A program made the position numbers and the translations under genes. DNA of 13,421 bases from UBA11889 sp002313255 (GTDB taxonomy: Bacteria; Pseudomonadota; Gammaproteobacteria; Pseudomonadales; Azotimanducaceae), in the NCBI GenBank assembly GCA_913045265.1, contig CAJWQX010000070.1:1-13421 (forward strand), in the 5' to 3' direction. A model generated the notes under the pieces. It was not told where the DNA came from. It saw only the letters and a list, made by a program, of their open reading frames with translations, and did no database searches. Shown here in pieces: positions 1 to 7,413 of the stretch (positions are counted from its first letter, which is position 1; every line of letters starts with the position of its first letter).

Positions 1-1
1 C

Positions 2-886
2 AAGGAATTCGTTTTTACGGCGCACCGTTTCCATAAAGGAAGTTTCTGGTATGACGATGAGGCTTTCCGTTACTTTCTGACCCGAGAGGGAAGTCTGATC
101 ACGGTTCAAATGCGTTGCCTTAAGCCAGGATCGTATATACGCGAGGTGGTGGACGACTTTCGAGGTAGCGTGCGGTTTTCGGGAACGCTATCGCCCGCCA
201 CGGTTTTCCAGACGATGCATGGTTGCGAGGGCCCAGCGTTGCGTTCAACTCCGTCGTACGGCGCGCACAATACTGGAGTGTACGTCGTCCATGACGTATC
301 AACTTTTTTTCGTGACCGGGCAACCACGGCGCCGATGGTGGCAAACGTCATCCGTTCGGTTGTTAGGGCCAACCCGGGCAACTACTTGGTGGCATTCCCT
401 TCTTTTGAATATCTGCGACTCGTTCAAGATTTCTGTTGCTTTGACGGCGAATTATTGTCACAAGAACGAAGTATGTCACTGGACGACCAAGCGGCATTTA
501 TCGAATGGATTAATACACCCCATTCGATGAGGGTGGGTTTTGTTGTTCTCGGGGGAGTTTTTACGGAATCGGTCGATTATCGATCGGATGTATTACGAGG
601 AGCCGTTGTCGTAGGGCCGGGCATTCCGCCAAGGAGCCTTGTCCGAGATACGCTCGCCGAAAACGATGGGAGTAATGAGATCGCGTATCGACAGCCTGGC
701 ATGACGCGCGTCGTACAAGCGGCAGGACGCGTTGCCCGAGGACCAATGGATCGGGGCGTGGTGGTCATGATCGACCCACGCTTTGCCGAGTCCGCTTACC
801 AGAAATATTTCCCACATCATTGGCGACCTCACCCCGTGATAAGTAGCGCGATCGGAAGCGCTCTGACGAACTTCTGGTCTTCGTGA
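2..886 (+). CDS. Rad3/XPD (DinG-like) superfamily 2 DNA helicase, C-terminal part (5' truncated)
   Basis: The reading frame is open from base 2, so the gene begins upstream of the window; 294 residues and the TGA stop are visible. The visible part matches the second helicase domain (Helicase_C_2 type) of Rad3/XPD/DinG helicases. It contains 'VRFSGTLSP' (motif IV-like), 'GGVFTESVDYRSDVLRGAVV' (motif V region, usually G-x-F-x-E-G-V-D, here with S for G), 'VVVGPGIPP', and 'QAAGRVARGPMDRGVVVMID' (motif VI, the arginine-finger Q-x-x-G-R-x-x-R). Such proteins are ATP-driven 5'-3' DNA helicases acting in repair or resolution of replication intermediates, often with a 4Fe-4S cluster in domain 1. Walker A/B and any cluster cysteines would lie off the left edge, so the exact subfamily (DinG, YoaA or nuclease-associated helicase) cannot be decided. 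The next gene starts 49 bp downstream on the same strand. Confidence 0.82.
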   Translation, partial: KEFVFTAHRFHKGSFWYDDEAFRYFLTREGSLITVQMRCLKPGSYIREVVDDFRGSVRFSGTLSPATVFQTMHGCEGPALRSTPSYGAHNTGVYVVHDVSTFFRDRATTAPMVANVIRSVVRANPGNYLVAFPSFEYLRLVQDFCCFDGELLSQERSMSLDDQAAFIEWINTPHSMRVGFVVLGGVFTESVDYRSDVLRGAVVVGPGIPPRSLVRDTLAENDGSNEIAYRQPGMTRVVQAAGRVARGPMDRGVVVMIDPRFAESAYQKYFPHHWRPHPVISSAIGSALTNFWSS

Positions 887-923
887 GACCGTCCGGAAAG
901 CTGCTTGATTGGGCGTTCTACCA

Positions 924-929
924 TAGAAT
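924..929 (+). promoter_or_regulatory. possible -10 box of pyk (leaderless transcript candidate)
   Basis: TAGAAT matches the TATAAT consensus at 5 of 6 positions and ends 6 bp before the pyk ATG. A start site at the usual distance would fall on or next to the A of the start codon. No convincing -35 lies at 16-18 bp: TTGATT at 905-910 is only 13 bp away. The call rests mainly on the lack of an SD sequence in front of pyk and is weak; pyk may equally be read through from the helicase gene. Confidence 0.2.
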
Positions 930-935
930 TCATTA

Positions 936-2360
936 ATGTTAAGACGAACAAAAATCATCTGTACGATTGGACCAGCTTCCAACGATTTCGATACGTTGAA
1001 CGCGATGTACGAAGCGGGGATGAACGTCGCGCGCATCAATATGTCGCACGCGACCCACGACGATGCGGCGCGCACCATCGGATGGATCAAGACCCTAAAT
1101 CGCAAAGCAAAGTATCCCGTTCCCGTATTGATCGATACGCAAGGTCCGGAAATACGAACCGCGAAGCTGGACCGCCCATTGGTCTTGCGAAAGGGTACCG
1201 AGGTAGTACTGATTCCAGAGTCGAGGGATTACAAAGGGCCCGTTACGTCGAGTCTCGAAGTTCAGTTCGAAGGACTTAAAGGCGCTGTATCCATAGGCGA
1301 CACGATTGTTCTAGATAATGGCTTGATTAATCTGAGGGTCAGCGATCAAGAACCGGCGGCTATTCGTTGCGCGGTGTTGGACGACGGTGAAATCGGTAGC
1401 CGCAAACACGTCAATATTCCTGGCGTTCACATCAATCTTCCTGCCATCACTCCGAAGGATCGAGATGACGTAACGTTTGGTTTGGATCTCGATGTTGATT
1501 TTATTGCGCAATCGTTTGTTCGGAGGGCTGAGGACATAGCCAAGATGCGCGAACTTCTAGGCGATCGAAATCATGGAGTTCATATTGTTGCGAAGATCGA
1601 AAACCGAGAAGGAGCGAAAAACATCGGATCAATCGCCGAAGCGGCGGACGGGATAATGGTTGCACGTGGCGATCTCGGTATTGAGACGGATATCGCGACA
1701 TTGCCCAACTTGCAACGCCAGCTAGTCCGTTCGTCGTTCCAGTCTGGACGTCGCTGTATCGTTGCGACCCACTTGCTGGAATCAATGGTTGAACATCCAA
1801 TTCCGACCCGTGCCGAAGTGACGGATGTCGCGAATGCCATATACGAAGGCGTTGACGCCGTGATGCTTTCTGCGGAGACGAGTATTGGTGAGCACCCTGT
1901 CAAGGCCGTGAAACAACTTGCCGAAATAGCTTTAGCGAGCGAACGATTTCCCGATCTCGGGTTCGCTCAAGAGTTAGCCACCGAATCTGATAAGCAGAAC
2001 ATTGCCCGTTCGGCGCTCGAGCTTGCGGGAAGAATTTCCGCGTCGGGTATCGTGGTCATTACACGTCGTGGGATCACGGCAGATCTCGTTACAAATTGTG
2101 GTCCAACGGATGTGCCCATCTTTGCATTTTCGAATTTAAGTCAGGTACGTCGTCGGTTGATGTTGAATCGGGGTGTGTACGCTCATCGAACGGCATTTAG
2201 CAACAATCCGGAAAAAACCATCCAAACCGCCCTGTCCGTTTTGCGTCAACGAGAAGGCCTTCATTCTGCGGAAAGGGTGGTGGTCATTAGCGATGTATTG
2301 GCCGCAGGGCCCGTCGATGCGATTCAGTTGCGGACCGTCGGTGAGGTCAGCGCTAAATAG
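936..2360 (+). CDS. pyk: pyruvate kinase
   Basis: Cytosolic glycolytic enzyme converting phosphoenolpyruvate and ADP to pyruvate and ATP. The 474-residue length is normal. Visible family motifs: 'RTKIICTIGPAS' at the N terminus, R33-x-N35-x-S37-H38 (substrate and cation site), 'DTQGPEIRT' at 67-75 (Q where many homologues have K), 'KIENREG' (K220, E222), 'MVARGDLGIE' at 241-250 with D246, and 'PTRAEVTDVANA' at 290-301. The 'ATHLLESM' stretch has His279 where many enzymes have Gln. Residues about 345-474 form the C-terminal regulatory domain, so this is the full three-domain form. The ATG at 936 fits the family N terminus and an in-frame TAG at 924 blocks any longer form, but no Shine-Dalgarno is visible. 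The stop overlaps the end of the convergent permease gene by 8 bp. Whether it is the pykA- or pykF-like isozyme cannot be told here. Confidence 0.96.
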   Translation: MLRRTKIICTIGPASNDFDTLNAMYEAGMNVARINMSHATHDDAARTIGWIKTLNRKAKYPVPVLIDTQGPEIRTAKLDRPLVLRKGTEVVLIPESRDYKGPVTSSLEVQFEGLKGAVSIGDTIVLDNGLINLRVSDQEPAAIRCAVLDDGEIGSRKHVNIPGVHINLPAITPKDRDDVTFGLDLDVDFIAQSFVRRAEDIAKMRELLGDRNHGVHIVAKIENREGAKNIGSIAEAADGIMVARGDLGIETDIATLPNLQRQLVRSSFQSGRRCIVATHLLESMVEHPIPTRAEVTDVANAIYEGVDAVMLSAETSIGEHPVKAVKQLAEIALASERFPDLGFAQELATESDKQNIARSALELAGRISASGIVVITRRGITADLVTNCGPTDVPIFAFSNLSQVRRRLMLNRGVYAHRTAFSNNPEKTIQTALSVLRQREGLHSAERVVVISDVLAAGPVDAIQLRTVGEVSAK

Positions 2361-3165
2361 ACCACACAACCCGGAGTGCTACGACAATCATAAGGACGCC
2401 GAAGGCTTTACGTAGCCGAGCTGACGGTAGCTTGTGCGCGGCCCGGACCCCGAGCGGTGCGACGAGAATGCTGGCGATAACAATTGATATGGTTGCGGGG
2501 AGGTAAATGAATCCCCAAGCGTTGGGAACCTCGATCTCCATACCGTGGTAGATATAGCCAATTGTCCCAAAAAGAGCGATCGCGGGACCAACCGCGCTTG
2601 CAGTGGCTGTGGCACGTAGGATCGGGGCATTATAATAAATGAGCGTTGGGACCACGATATTTGCTCCACCAATGCCGGCAATTCCTGCGACCATCCCTCC
2701 GATTGAGCCGAGCAGGGCGCTCAAGAAGCGACCAGGTAAATCTCGGCGAGGACTCGGTTTCCACGAGGTCAACATCACGCACGCAACGAAAAGAACCAAA
2801 GCAGCAATGAAGGTTTTCAAGAAAGTGTCGGACAGGCTACTCGCAACGAAGCTTGATCCAAGGCTTCCGAGCGAGAGATACACTACCCAGCGTCGAACCA
2901 CTAGCCATTCGACCATGCCTCGTCGTATTTGAGAGTACGCCGCGGACGCAGTCGTGAAGATGATGGTCGACAACGATGTGCCGACCGCCAAAAGGGTCCC
3001 CGTGTTGGCGGGAAAACGAGTCGATGGAAAAAGATCCATCACGTCAAACAAAATGATGAGTGCGGGAACGACGATCACGCCGCCACCGATACCGAGCAGA
3101 CCACCCAAAAAGCCGGTCAACGCGCCAACTGCGAGGCAAATCGATATGAAGAAAAGGTGGTCCAA
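2353..3165 (-). CDS. TauE/SafE-family membrane permease (sulfite/organosulfonate exporter-like, DUF81)
   Basis: A hydrophobic protein of about 270 residues with roughly eight predicted membrane segments, the usual size of the family. It carries the two glycine-rich half-repeats typical of TauE/SafE: 'GFLGGLLGIGGGVIVVPAL' in the first segment and 'GMVAGIAGIGGANIVVPTLI' in the second half, reflecting internal duplication. Members are inner-membrane permeases linked to export of sulfite, sulfoacetate or related anions; substrate cannot be predicted from sequence alone and no sulfur-metabolism gene is nearby. The start is uncertain. The frame stays open to 3345, but that would run deep into the divergent MORN gene. 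I chose TTG at 3165, just before 'DHLFFISICLAVG'; CTG at 3171 is the alternative and neither has a good SD. The 3' end overlaps pyk by 8 bp. Confidence 0.88.
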   Translation of the reverse strand: MDHLFFISICLAVGALTGFLGGLLGIGGGVIVVPALIILFDVMDLFPSTRFPANTGTLLAVGTSLSTIIFTTASAAYSQIRRGMVEWLVVRRWVVYLSLGSLGSSFVASSLSDTFLKTFIAALVLFVACVMLTSWKPSPRRDLPGRFLSALLGSIGGMVAGIAGIGGANIVVPTLIYYNAPILRATATASAVGPAIALFGTIGYIYHGMEIEVPNAWGFIYLPATISIVIASILVAPLGVRAAHKLPSARLRKAFGVLMIVVALRVVWSI

Positions 3166-3201
3166 TTCCAGTAAGGTACCGGTGTTTTCGGGAAGTCTAC
3201 T

Positions 3202-3206
3202 AAGGA
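3202..3206 (+). promoter_or_regulatory. ribosome binding site selecting the TTG start of the MORN gene
   Basis: AAGGA lies 5 bp before TTG 3212. It is the better of two candidates; TAAGG at 3172-3176 before GTG 3182 is the other. The TTG choice leaves a compact signal peptide. Confidence 0.5.
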
Positions 3207-3211
3207 AACGT

Positions 3212-4147
3212 TTGGCTCGCTTTTTTCCTTCCCGCTCAATTATCGAACGTACGTTTTCCGGACAAGCCGTTTTGCTGGCCCTTTCCCTGTCCGCAAGCAT
3301 TATCGGTGCCGATGTTCGGCGCATTGAACTCGTAGACGGTGACATCTACGAAGGCGACGTGAAAGACGGAGTCAGGACGGGTCAAGGACGATTAGAACGG
3401 CGTGGCGGTGCTTGGTACCAAGGCGATTTTCTGGATGGTCAGATGCATGGAAAGGGTACCTATTCCTGGGCTGACCGTCGTGTTTATCAAGGTGCCTTTC
3501 GGAACGATAAGCGACACGGGTCAGGTACTCTTCGCTGGCCTAACGGAGACCAATATGTAGGTGACTTCCTCGATAATAGACGAACGGGGGCGGGTCGTTT
3601 CGTCTCGGCCGAGAACGACGTTTATGAAGGTGAGTTCTTGAATGACCAGAGGCATGGGAACGGTGGGTATGTTTGGTCTGACGGACGGCGTTATGAAGGT
3701 ATGTTCCGAGACGGTGTAAAGAGTGGAATGGGTGTCCTTACTTGGCCGACTGGTAATAAATACGAGGGACAATTTCTCGAAGACCAGCGTCACGGTCTCG
3801 GCGTCCTCTATTGGGGCGACGGTACGACTTATCAGGGGCTATTTGCCCTCAATCAAATGAATGGTTATGGGGTTAAGACCATTCCGAACGAAGTGCCTGT
3901 TTTCCAGCAATGGCGTATGGGCGATCTTTTGGAAGCATGGCCGATTGTCGAAAACGATCGGTGCCGACTCAACATCGATGACGCTCCTTGGATATTTTCG
4001 GGGGGTTCATGCATTAATGGGCAGGCGCACGGCACCGGAATTGCTGTTAGCGTTGATGGTCAAGCGTACATCGTCAATGGTCGGTTTGTACTCGGGCGCC
4101 TCATCCAGGGCGACGTTAAGACTCTGCCGTTGCCGGAATCTCAATGA
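3212..4147 (+). CDS. MORN-repeat protein, probably secreted to the periplasm
   Basis: With the TTG start the protein has 311 residues. Residues 1-33 look like a signal peptide: basic N-region, hydrophobic core 'AVLLALSLSASIIGA', possible cleavage after Ala33. From about residue 45 to 225 there are eight tandem 23-residue MORN repeats of the form Y-x-G-x-F-x-x-x-x-x-x-G-x-G, for example 'YQGDFLDGQMHGKG' and 'YEGQFLEDQRHGLG'. The C-terminal part (about 226-311) has two cysteines and one degenerate MORN-like turn ('INGQAHGTGI'). MORN repeats form elongated beta-hairpin sheets used as scaffolds or for lipid and protein binding; no catalytic domain is visible. The stop overlaps the downstream kinase start (ATGA), implying translational coupling. 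The frame is open back to 2954, but that part is antisense to the permease gene and lacks MORN character. The precise role is unknown. Confidence 0.85.
   Translation: MARFFPSRSIIERTFSGQAVLLALSLSASIIGADVRRIELVDGDIYEGDVKDGVRTGQGRLERRGGAWYQGDFLDGQMHGKGTYSWADRRVYQGAFRNDKRHGSGTLRWPNGDQYVGDFLDNRRTGAGRFVSAENDVYEGEFLNDQRHGNGGYVWSDGRRYEGMFRDGVKSGMGVLTWPTGNKYEGQFLEDQRHGLGVLYWGDGTTYQGLFALNQMNGYGVKTIPNEVPVFQQWRMGDLLEAWPIVENDRCRLNIDDAPWIFSGGSCINGQAHGTGIAVSVDGQAYIVNGRFVLGRLIQGDVKTLPLPESQ
3344..3886 (+). repeat. eight tandem 69-bp (23-residue) MORN units inside the CDS
   Basis: The units begin at about 3344, 3413, 3482, 3551, 3620, 3689, 3758 and 3827. The Y-x-G and G-x-G positions recur with exact 23-residue spacing. 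The DNA copies are well diverged, so this is an old protein repeat and not a recent DNA tandem duplication. The last unit is partial. Confidence 0.8.
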
Positions 4148-6411
4148 TCGAACTTCTTGGTTACAAAATTCACCGTGAACTAAGGTCTCGTTCGAGTGCT
4201 CAAGTTTTACTGGCGACCCAAGTGTCGACTGGCCGTGATGTAGTCGTAAAAATCATTGACCCGGAGATAACTGCCGGCGAATTCGACGACGAGGCCTTTA
4301 TTGGAGAAACAGCAATTGTCGCATCACTTAATCACCCGCACGTAATTCGCATTCATGACTACGGGGTTCAAGACGGCAAACCGTTTGTTGTCATGGATTA
4401 TTTGAGACAGGGCGATCTGACACACAAGCTCGCTAAGGGACTCGAGGTACAAGAGCTCATTCGCGTGATGAATCAGCTTTCGAGCGCATTGGACTACGCC
4501 CATACAAAGGATGTCGTCCACCTCGATGTTAAGCCGGGGAATATTCTATTTAGTGACCAGGCAGCTGCGGTCCTTTCGGACTTCGGGATTGCTGAATTTC
4601 AATGCGGAAAAAACGGTGCTGCTGAGCGCCGCACTGTTTTGGGTACGCCCGGGTACATGAGTCCCGAACAAGCGATGGGTCGTGAGATTGATGGCCGAAC
4701 AGACTTTTACAGTTTGGGTGTCGTTTTTTACCAGATGCTCACGGGCGAACTACCTTACCGACCGGATCGCGGTGGCAACGTGGCACTCCGTCAGGCGAGA
4801 GACCCAGTGCCACAGCTTCCCGATCAATTTTCTGTACTGCAGCCCATCGTCGACGGGTGTCTCGCAAGATCGCCTGAAGAGCGATTCGCCCTTGGCGAAG
4901 ATCTCCGTCGAAAGTTGGCTGAGATTAGTATGGAAGGAATAATCCCGAAGGCGGTGGTGCGCTCAGAAGCCGTAACGACGGCGGAAATTCGTTTGATCCA
5001 ACCGCCGCTGAGTGAGGGATCTTCCAAGCGCAGCGAAATTCGTGGGCGTCGGCAAACGGTGACGCCAAGGACACTGCTGTCCAGGGGAGCATTGGCGATT
5101 CTGATCTCCGTTTTAATTCTTGGGGGGAGTTGGTATTTAGTTGAGCGAGCGCCGGGTACCGCGAATGTTCTCTTCTCGTGGCTGATTCCTTCAAATACAC
5201 CAAGTGTGGAGGAAGCGTGGAATACGGCCGAGGGGCTTCGAAGTGATAGCAACCAGAGTCTGTCTGCGATTGTGGCCGGTTATAGTCGAGTACTCGAAAT
5301 CGATCCGGAACACGTGGGTGCGCAAGCCGGTTTGCTCGGCGCTGTCGAAGCGTGGAAGTCGGATATTCGCGAAGACCTTGACGCCGGCGACTTAGCACTT
5401 GCAGAGGTCAAATTGAACGAATCCTTCAATTTGGATTCAAGCGATACGGACCTCGCCATTCTCTTCGAAGATCTAGCAGATCGTCGGCTTGCTGAGTCTT
5501 TGTTGGAAGACGCGCGCGCGTTATTGCAGCGCCAAGGGCGTGACAACGTCGCGTCGTCGGCTTCCGCAATTCAAGCGTACCAGGAAGTCGTCCGACTAGA
5601 CCCGACAAATGCAGAGGCGCCGGCCGAACTTGATCTATTCGCGCAATATTACGCTGATTTGGCATCACAAGACGCGCTGGCTGGCGATGTTACCAACGCG
5701 ATGGCGAACATGGGGCGTGCCAGCACTGCCAACCCAGAATTTGTGGGTTTAAACAGCGTTCGTGAACAGATTCAGCAGGCAGCAACATTACAAGCCGAAA
5801 TCGATGGCTTACTGCGGGAAGCGAGTCGCTTACGGGCGCTTGGGAGTTTGATCGATCCTCCGGAGTCGAACGCAGCCGAACGATATCAACGGGTCCTTGC
5901 CACTGATCCTGAGAACGCGATTGCAACGCAGGGGATGTCTGAAATCATTGCGCAAGTTCAACGCCGGTTTTACGACTTATTAAGCCTTCGTGGCTTCGTA
6001 GATATTGATCGATTGATTGATCGTGCTATCGCCGTCGGACTCGGGAAGGCGTCGGTTGCGGAGTTTAAATCTCGATACGCGTTAGAGCGAGAGCGCGTTG
6101 AACGGGTAGAAACGCTTATTGCTGGAGCCGAGCAACTGATCGGGCAAGGATTTATCACTGAACCCGCCGATAACAATGCGGTGGCTACCCTCAGGGAAGC
6201 TCTTCGCTTGGATCCAGGAAACCACGATGCCGAGCAACGTTTAATTGAGGCCGCGGAACGGCTTGCATCGGTCGCCCACGAAGCACATGAGGTTGGCCTT
6301 CAGACCGAAGCACGACTGTATTTAGAATTAGCCCTGACCGTACGTCCTGACGTTGGGGAGTGGCGCCAGTTACGAGATCAATGGGTAAACGACATCAAAC
6401 CGGATGACTAA
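4144..6411 (+). CDS. membrane-anchored serine/threonine protein kinase with C-terminal TPR-like repeats
   Basis: A 755-residue Hanks-type kinase. Kinase domain is about residues 7-262: Lys36 in 'VVVKII', alphaC Glu55, catalytic loop 'HLDVKPGN' with Asp128, Lys130 and Asn133, DFG at 146-148, 'GTPGYMSPEQ' at 167-176, and Asp187. Two deviations are clear: the nucleotide loop reads 'ELRSRSSAQV' with none of the usual glycines, and HRD is HLD, making it a non-RD kinase. A basic linker precedes one membrane segment at 314-333 ('RGALAILISVLILGGSWYLV'), so residues about 340-755 probably face the periplasm. That part is alpha-helical with four recurring TPR-like blocks ending 'LEIDPEH', 'VRLDPTN', 'LATDPEN' and 'LRLDPGN'; the last two also share a 'P-x-x-x-N-A' lead-in. 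The start overlaps the MORN gene stop. The missing Gly-loop leaves activity in doubt; substrates are unknown. Confidence 0.92.
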   Translation: MIELLGYKIHRELRSRSSAQVLLATQVSTGRDVVVKIIDPEITAGEFDDEAFIGETAIVASLNHPHVIRIHDYGVQDGKPFVVMDYLRQGDLTHKLAKGLEVQELIRVMNQLSSALDYAHTKDVVHLDVKPGNILFSDQAAAVLSDFGIAEFQCGKNGAAERRTVLGTPGYMSPEQAMGREIDGRTDFYSLGVVFYQMLTGELPYRPDRGGNVALRQARDPVPQLPDQFSVLQPIVDGCLARSPEERFALGEDLRRKLAEISMEGIIPKAVVRSEAVTTAEIRLIQPPLSEGSSKRSEIRGRRQTVTPRTLLSRGALAILISVLILGGSWYLVERAPGTANVLFSWLIPSNTPSVEEAWNTAEGLRSDSNQSLSAIVAGYSRVLEIDPEHVGAQAGLLGAVEAWKSDIREDLDAGDLALAEVKLNESFNLDSSDTDLAILFEDLADRRLAESLLEDARALLQRQGRDNVASSASAIQAYQEVVRLDPTNAEAPAELDLFAQYYADLASQDALAGDVTNAMANMGRASTANPEFVGLNSVREQIQQAATLQAEIDGLLREASRLRALGSLIDPPESNAAERYQRVLATDPENAIATQGMSEIIAQVQRRFYDLLSLRGFVDIDRLIDRAIAVGLGKASVAEFKSRYALERERVERVETLIAGAEQLIGQGFITEPADNNAVATLREALRLDPGNHDAEQRLIEAAERLASVAHEAHEVGLQTEARLYLELALTVRPDVGEWRQLRDQWVNDIKPDD

Positions 6412-6507
6412 GATTCGCGGACACAATCGCTTTCTATGTCGAAATCGTATTGCTCGACAGTTCTCTGTTGCCTATGCTTGGCAGTCATTTCACGAGAGAC
6501 GAGTGGT

Positions 6508-7413
6508 ATGTCGGTGAGCATTCCTTATGTCCGTGATCTCGAATTTGAGTACGGGCGTACAGCCCAAATATCTGGGGACATTCGACGTGTCATCGCGAAT
6601 AACCCCAGTGCGTTTACCTTGTACGGTACGGGTACCTATATTTTGGGGCAGGGCGAAGTTGCCGTTGTCGATCCTGGTCCAGCGGATACAACGCATATCG
6701 ATGCAATCCTTGAGGCAACAAAGGGTGAAAAGATCACTCATATGCTTGTCACTCATACCCATATGGATCACTCGCCAGGTTGCGCATTGTTGGCCGAATA
6801 TTGCGACGCGGAGACGTACGCCTATGGACCCCATGGCTCGGGTAAACAGGAACAAGGGGTCGTCGTTGAAGAGGGCGGCGATACTGACTTCCGCCCGGAT
6901 AACGAGATTCGTCATGGTGACATAATTGATGGTCCAACTTGGTCCGTTGAATGTGTCTATACGCCAGGTCACACCTCGAACCACGTTTGTTATGCGTTAG
7001 CGAGCGAGTGCGCCCTTTTTAGCGGTGACCACGTGATGGGTTGGTCGACGAGCGTCATCTCACCTCCTGACGGCGACATGGAGGCCTACATGGAGAGTCT
7101 GCAAACATTACTTGACCGGAATGACGCTATTTACTGGCCAACTCATGGACCCGCCATCAACCAAACGAATGCGCATGTTGAGTCGTTTATCGCGCATCGT
7201 AAGGAACGCGAAGACCAGATTATGCACGCGTTGCATGCTGGCATAACGACTATCCCTGAGATGGTGCCTGGTATGTACAAGGAAGTGCCCGAATATCTTC
7301 ATGCTGCTGCTGCGAGAAGCGTGCTGGCATCAATGGAATACTTAGTAAAACGTATGGAGGTTGTCTGCGAGGACGGTGACGTGTCGATCGGCGCACACTA
7401 CCGTCCGGCTTAG
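6508..7413 (+). CDS. metallo-beta-lactamase-fold hydrolase (glyoxalase II / LACTB2-like)
   Basis: A 301-residue MBL-fold protein. The metal-site signature T-H83-T-H85-M-D87-H88 is intact ('THTHMDHSPG'), followed by 'TPGHTSNHVCY' (third His), 'FSGDHVMG' (bridging Asp) and 'YWPTHGPAI' (last His), so a two-metal site is predicted. The order and the C-terminal helical tail resemble the LACTB2/RNase Z-like and glyoxalase II-like branch, which hydrolyses thioesters, lactones or phosphodiesters; substrate cannot be assigned. The start is placed at ATG 6508 because family members begin with a segment like 'IPYVRDLEFEYG'. An upstream ATG at 6436 would add a 24-residue cysteine-rich hydrophobic N terminus and cannot be excluded. 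It lies 96 bp after the kinase, possibly in one transcript, and shares 4 bp with the end of the convergent histidine kinase gene. Confidence 0.9.
   Translation: MSVSIPYVRDLEFEYGRTAQISGDIRRVIANNPSAFTLYGTGTYILGQGEVAVVDPGPADTTHIDAILEATKGEKITHMLVTHTHMDHSPGCALLAEYCDAETYAYGPHGSGKQEQGVVVEEGGDTDFRPDNEIRHGDIIDGPTWSVECVYTPGHTSNHVCYALASECALFSGDHVMGWSTSVISPPDGDMEAYMESLQTLLDRNDAIYWPTHGPAINQTNAHVESFIAHRKEREDQIMHALHAGITTIPEMVPGMYKEVPEYLHAAAARSVLASMEYLVKRMEVVCEDGDVSIGAHYRPA

Noticed and set aside
593..1105. Long minus-strand open frame across the helicase/pyk junction
   Set aside because: It is antisense to two well-supported genes, with no recognisable domain and composition typical of a shadow frame.
2954..3211. 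N-terminal extension of the MORN protein by up to 86 residues
   Set aside because: It is antisense to the permease coding region, has the composition of a shadow frame (many Lys, Arg, Pro), and would bury the signal peptide. TTG 3212 has a good SD.
3166..3345. 60-residue N-terminal extension of the permease
   Set aside because: It is highly charged, unlike TauE/SafE N termini, and lies antisense to the MORN signal peptide region.
4824..5398. Two long minus-strand open frames inside the kinase gene (142 and 157 codons)
   Set aside because: They overlap each other and a strongly supported kinase CDS; the sequences are rich in Ser, Arg and Pro with no motif.
6436..6507. Cys-rich hydrophobic N-terminal segment of the MBL protein as a signal peptide
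   Set aside because: Homologue-like sequence begins at the ATG 6508 region, and the leader has no good SD. Kept only as an alternative start.
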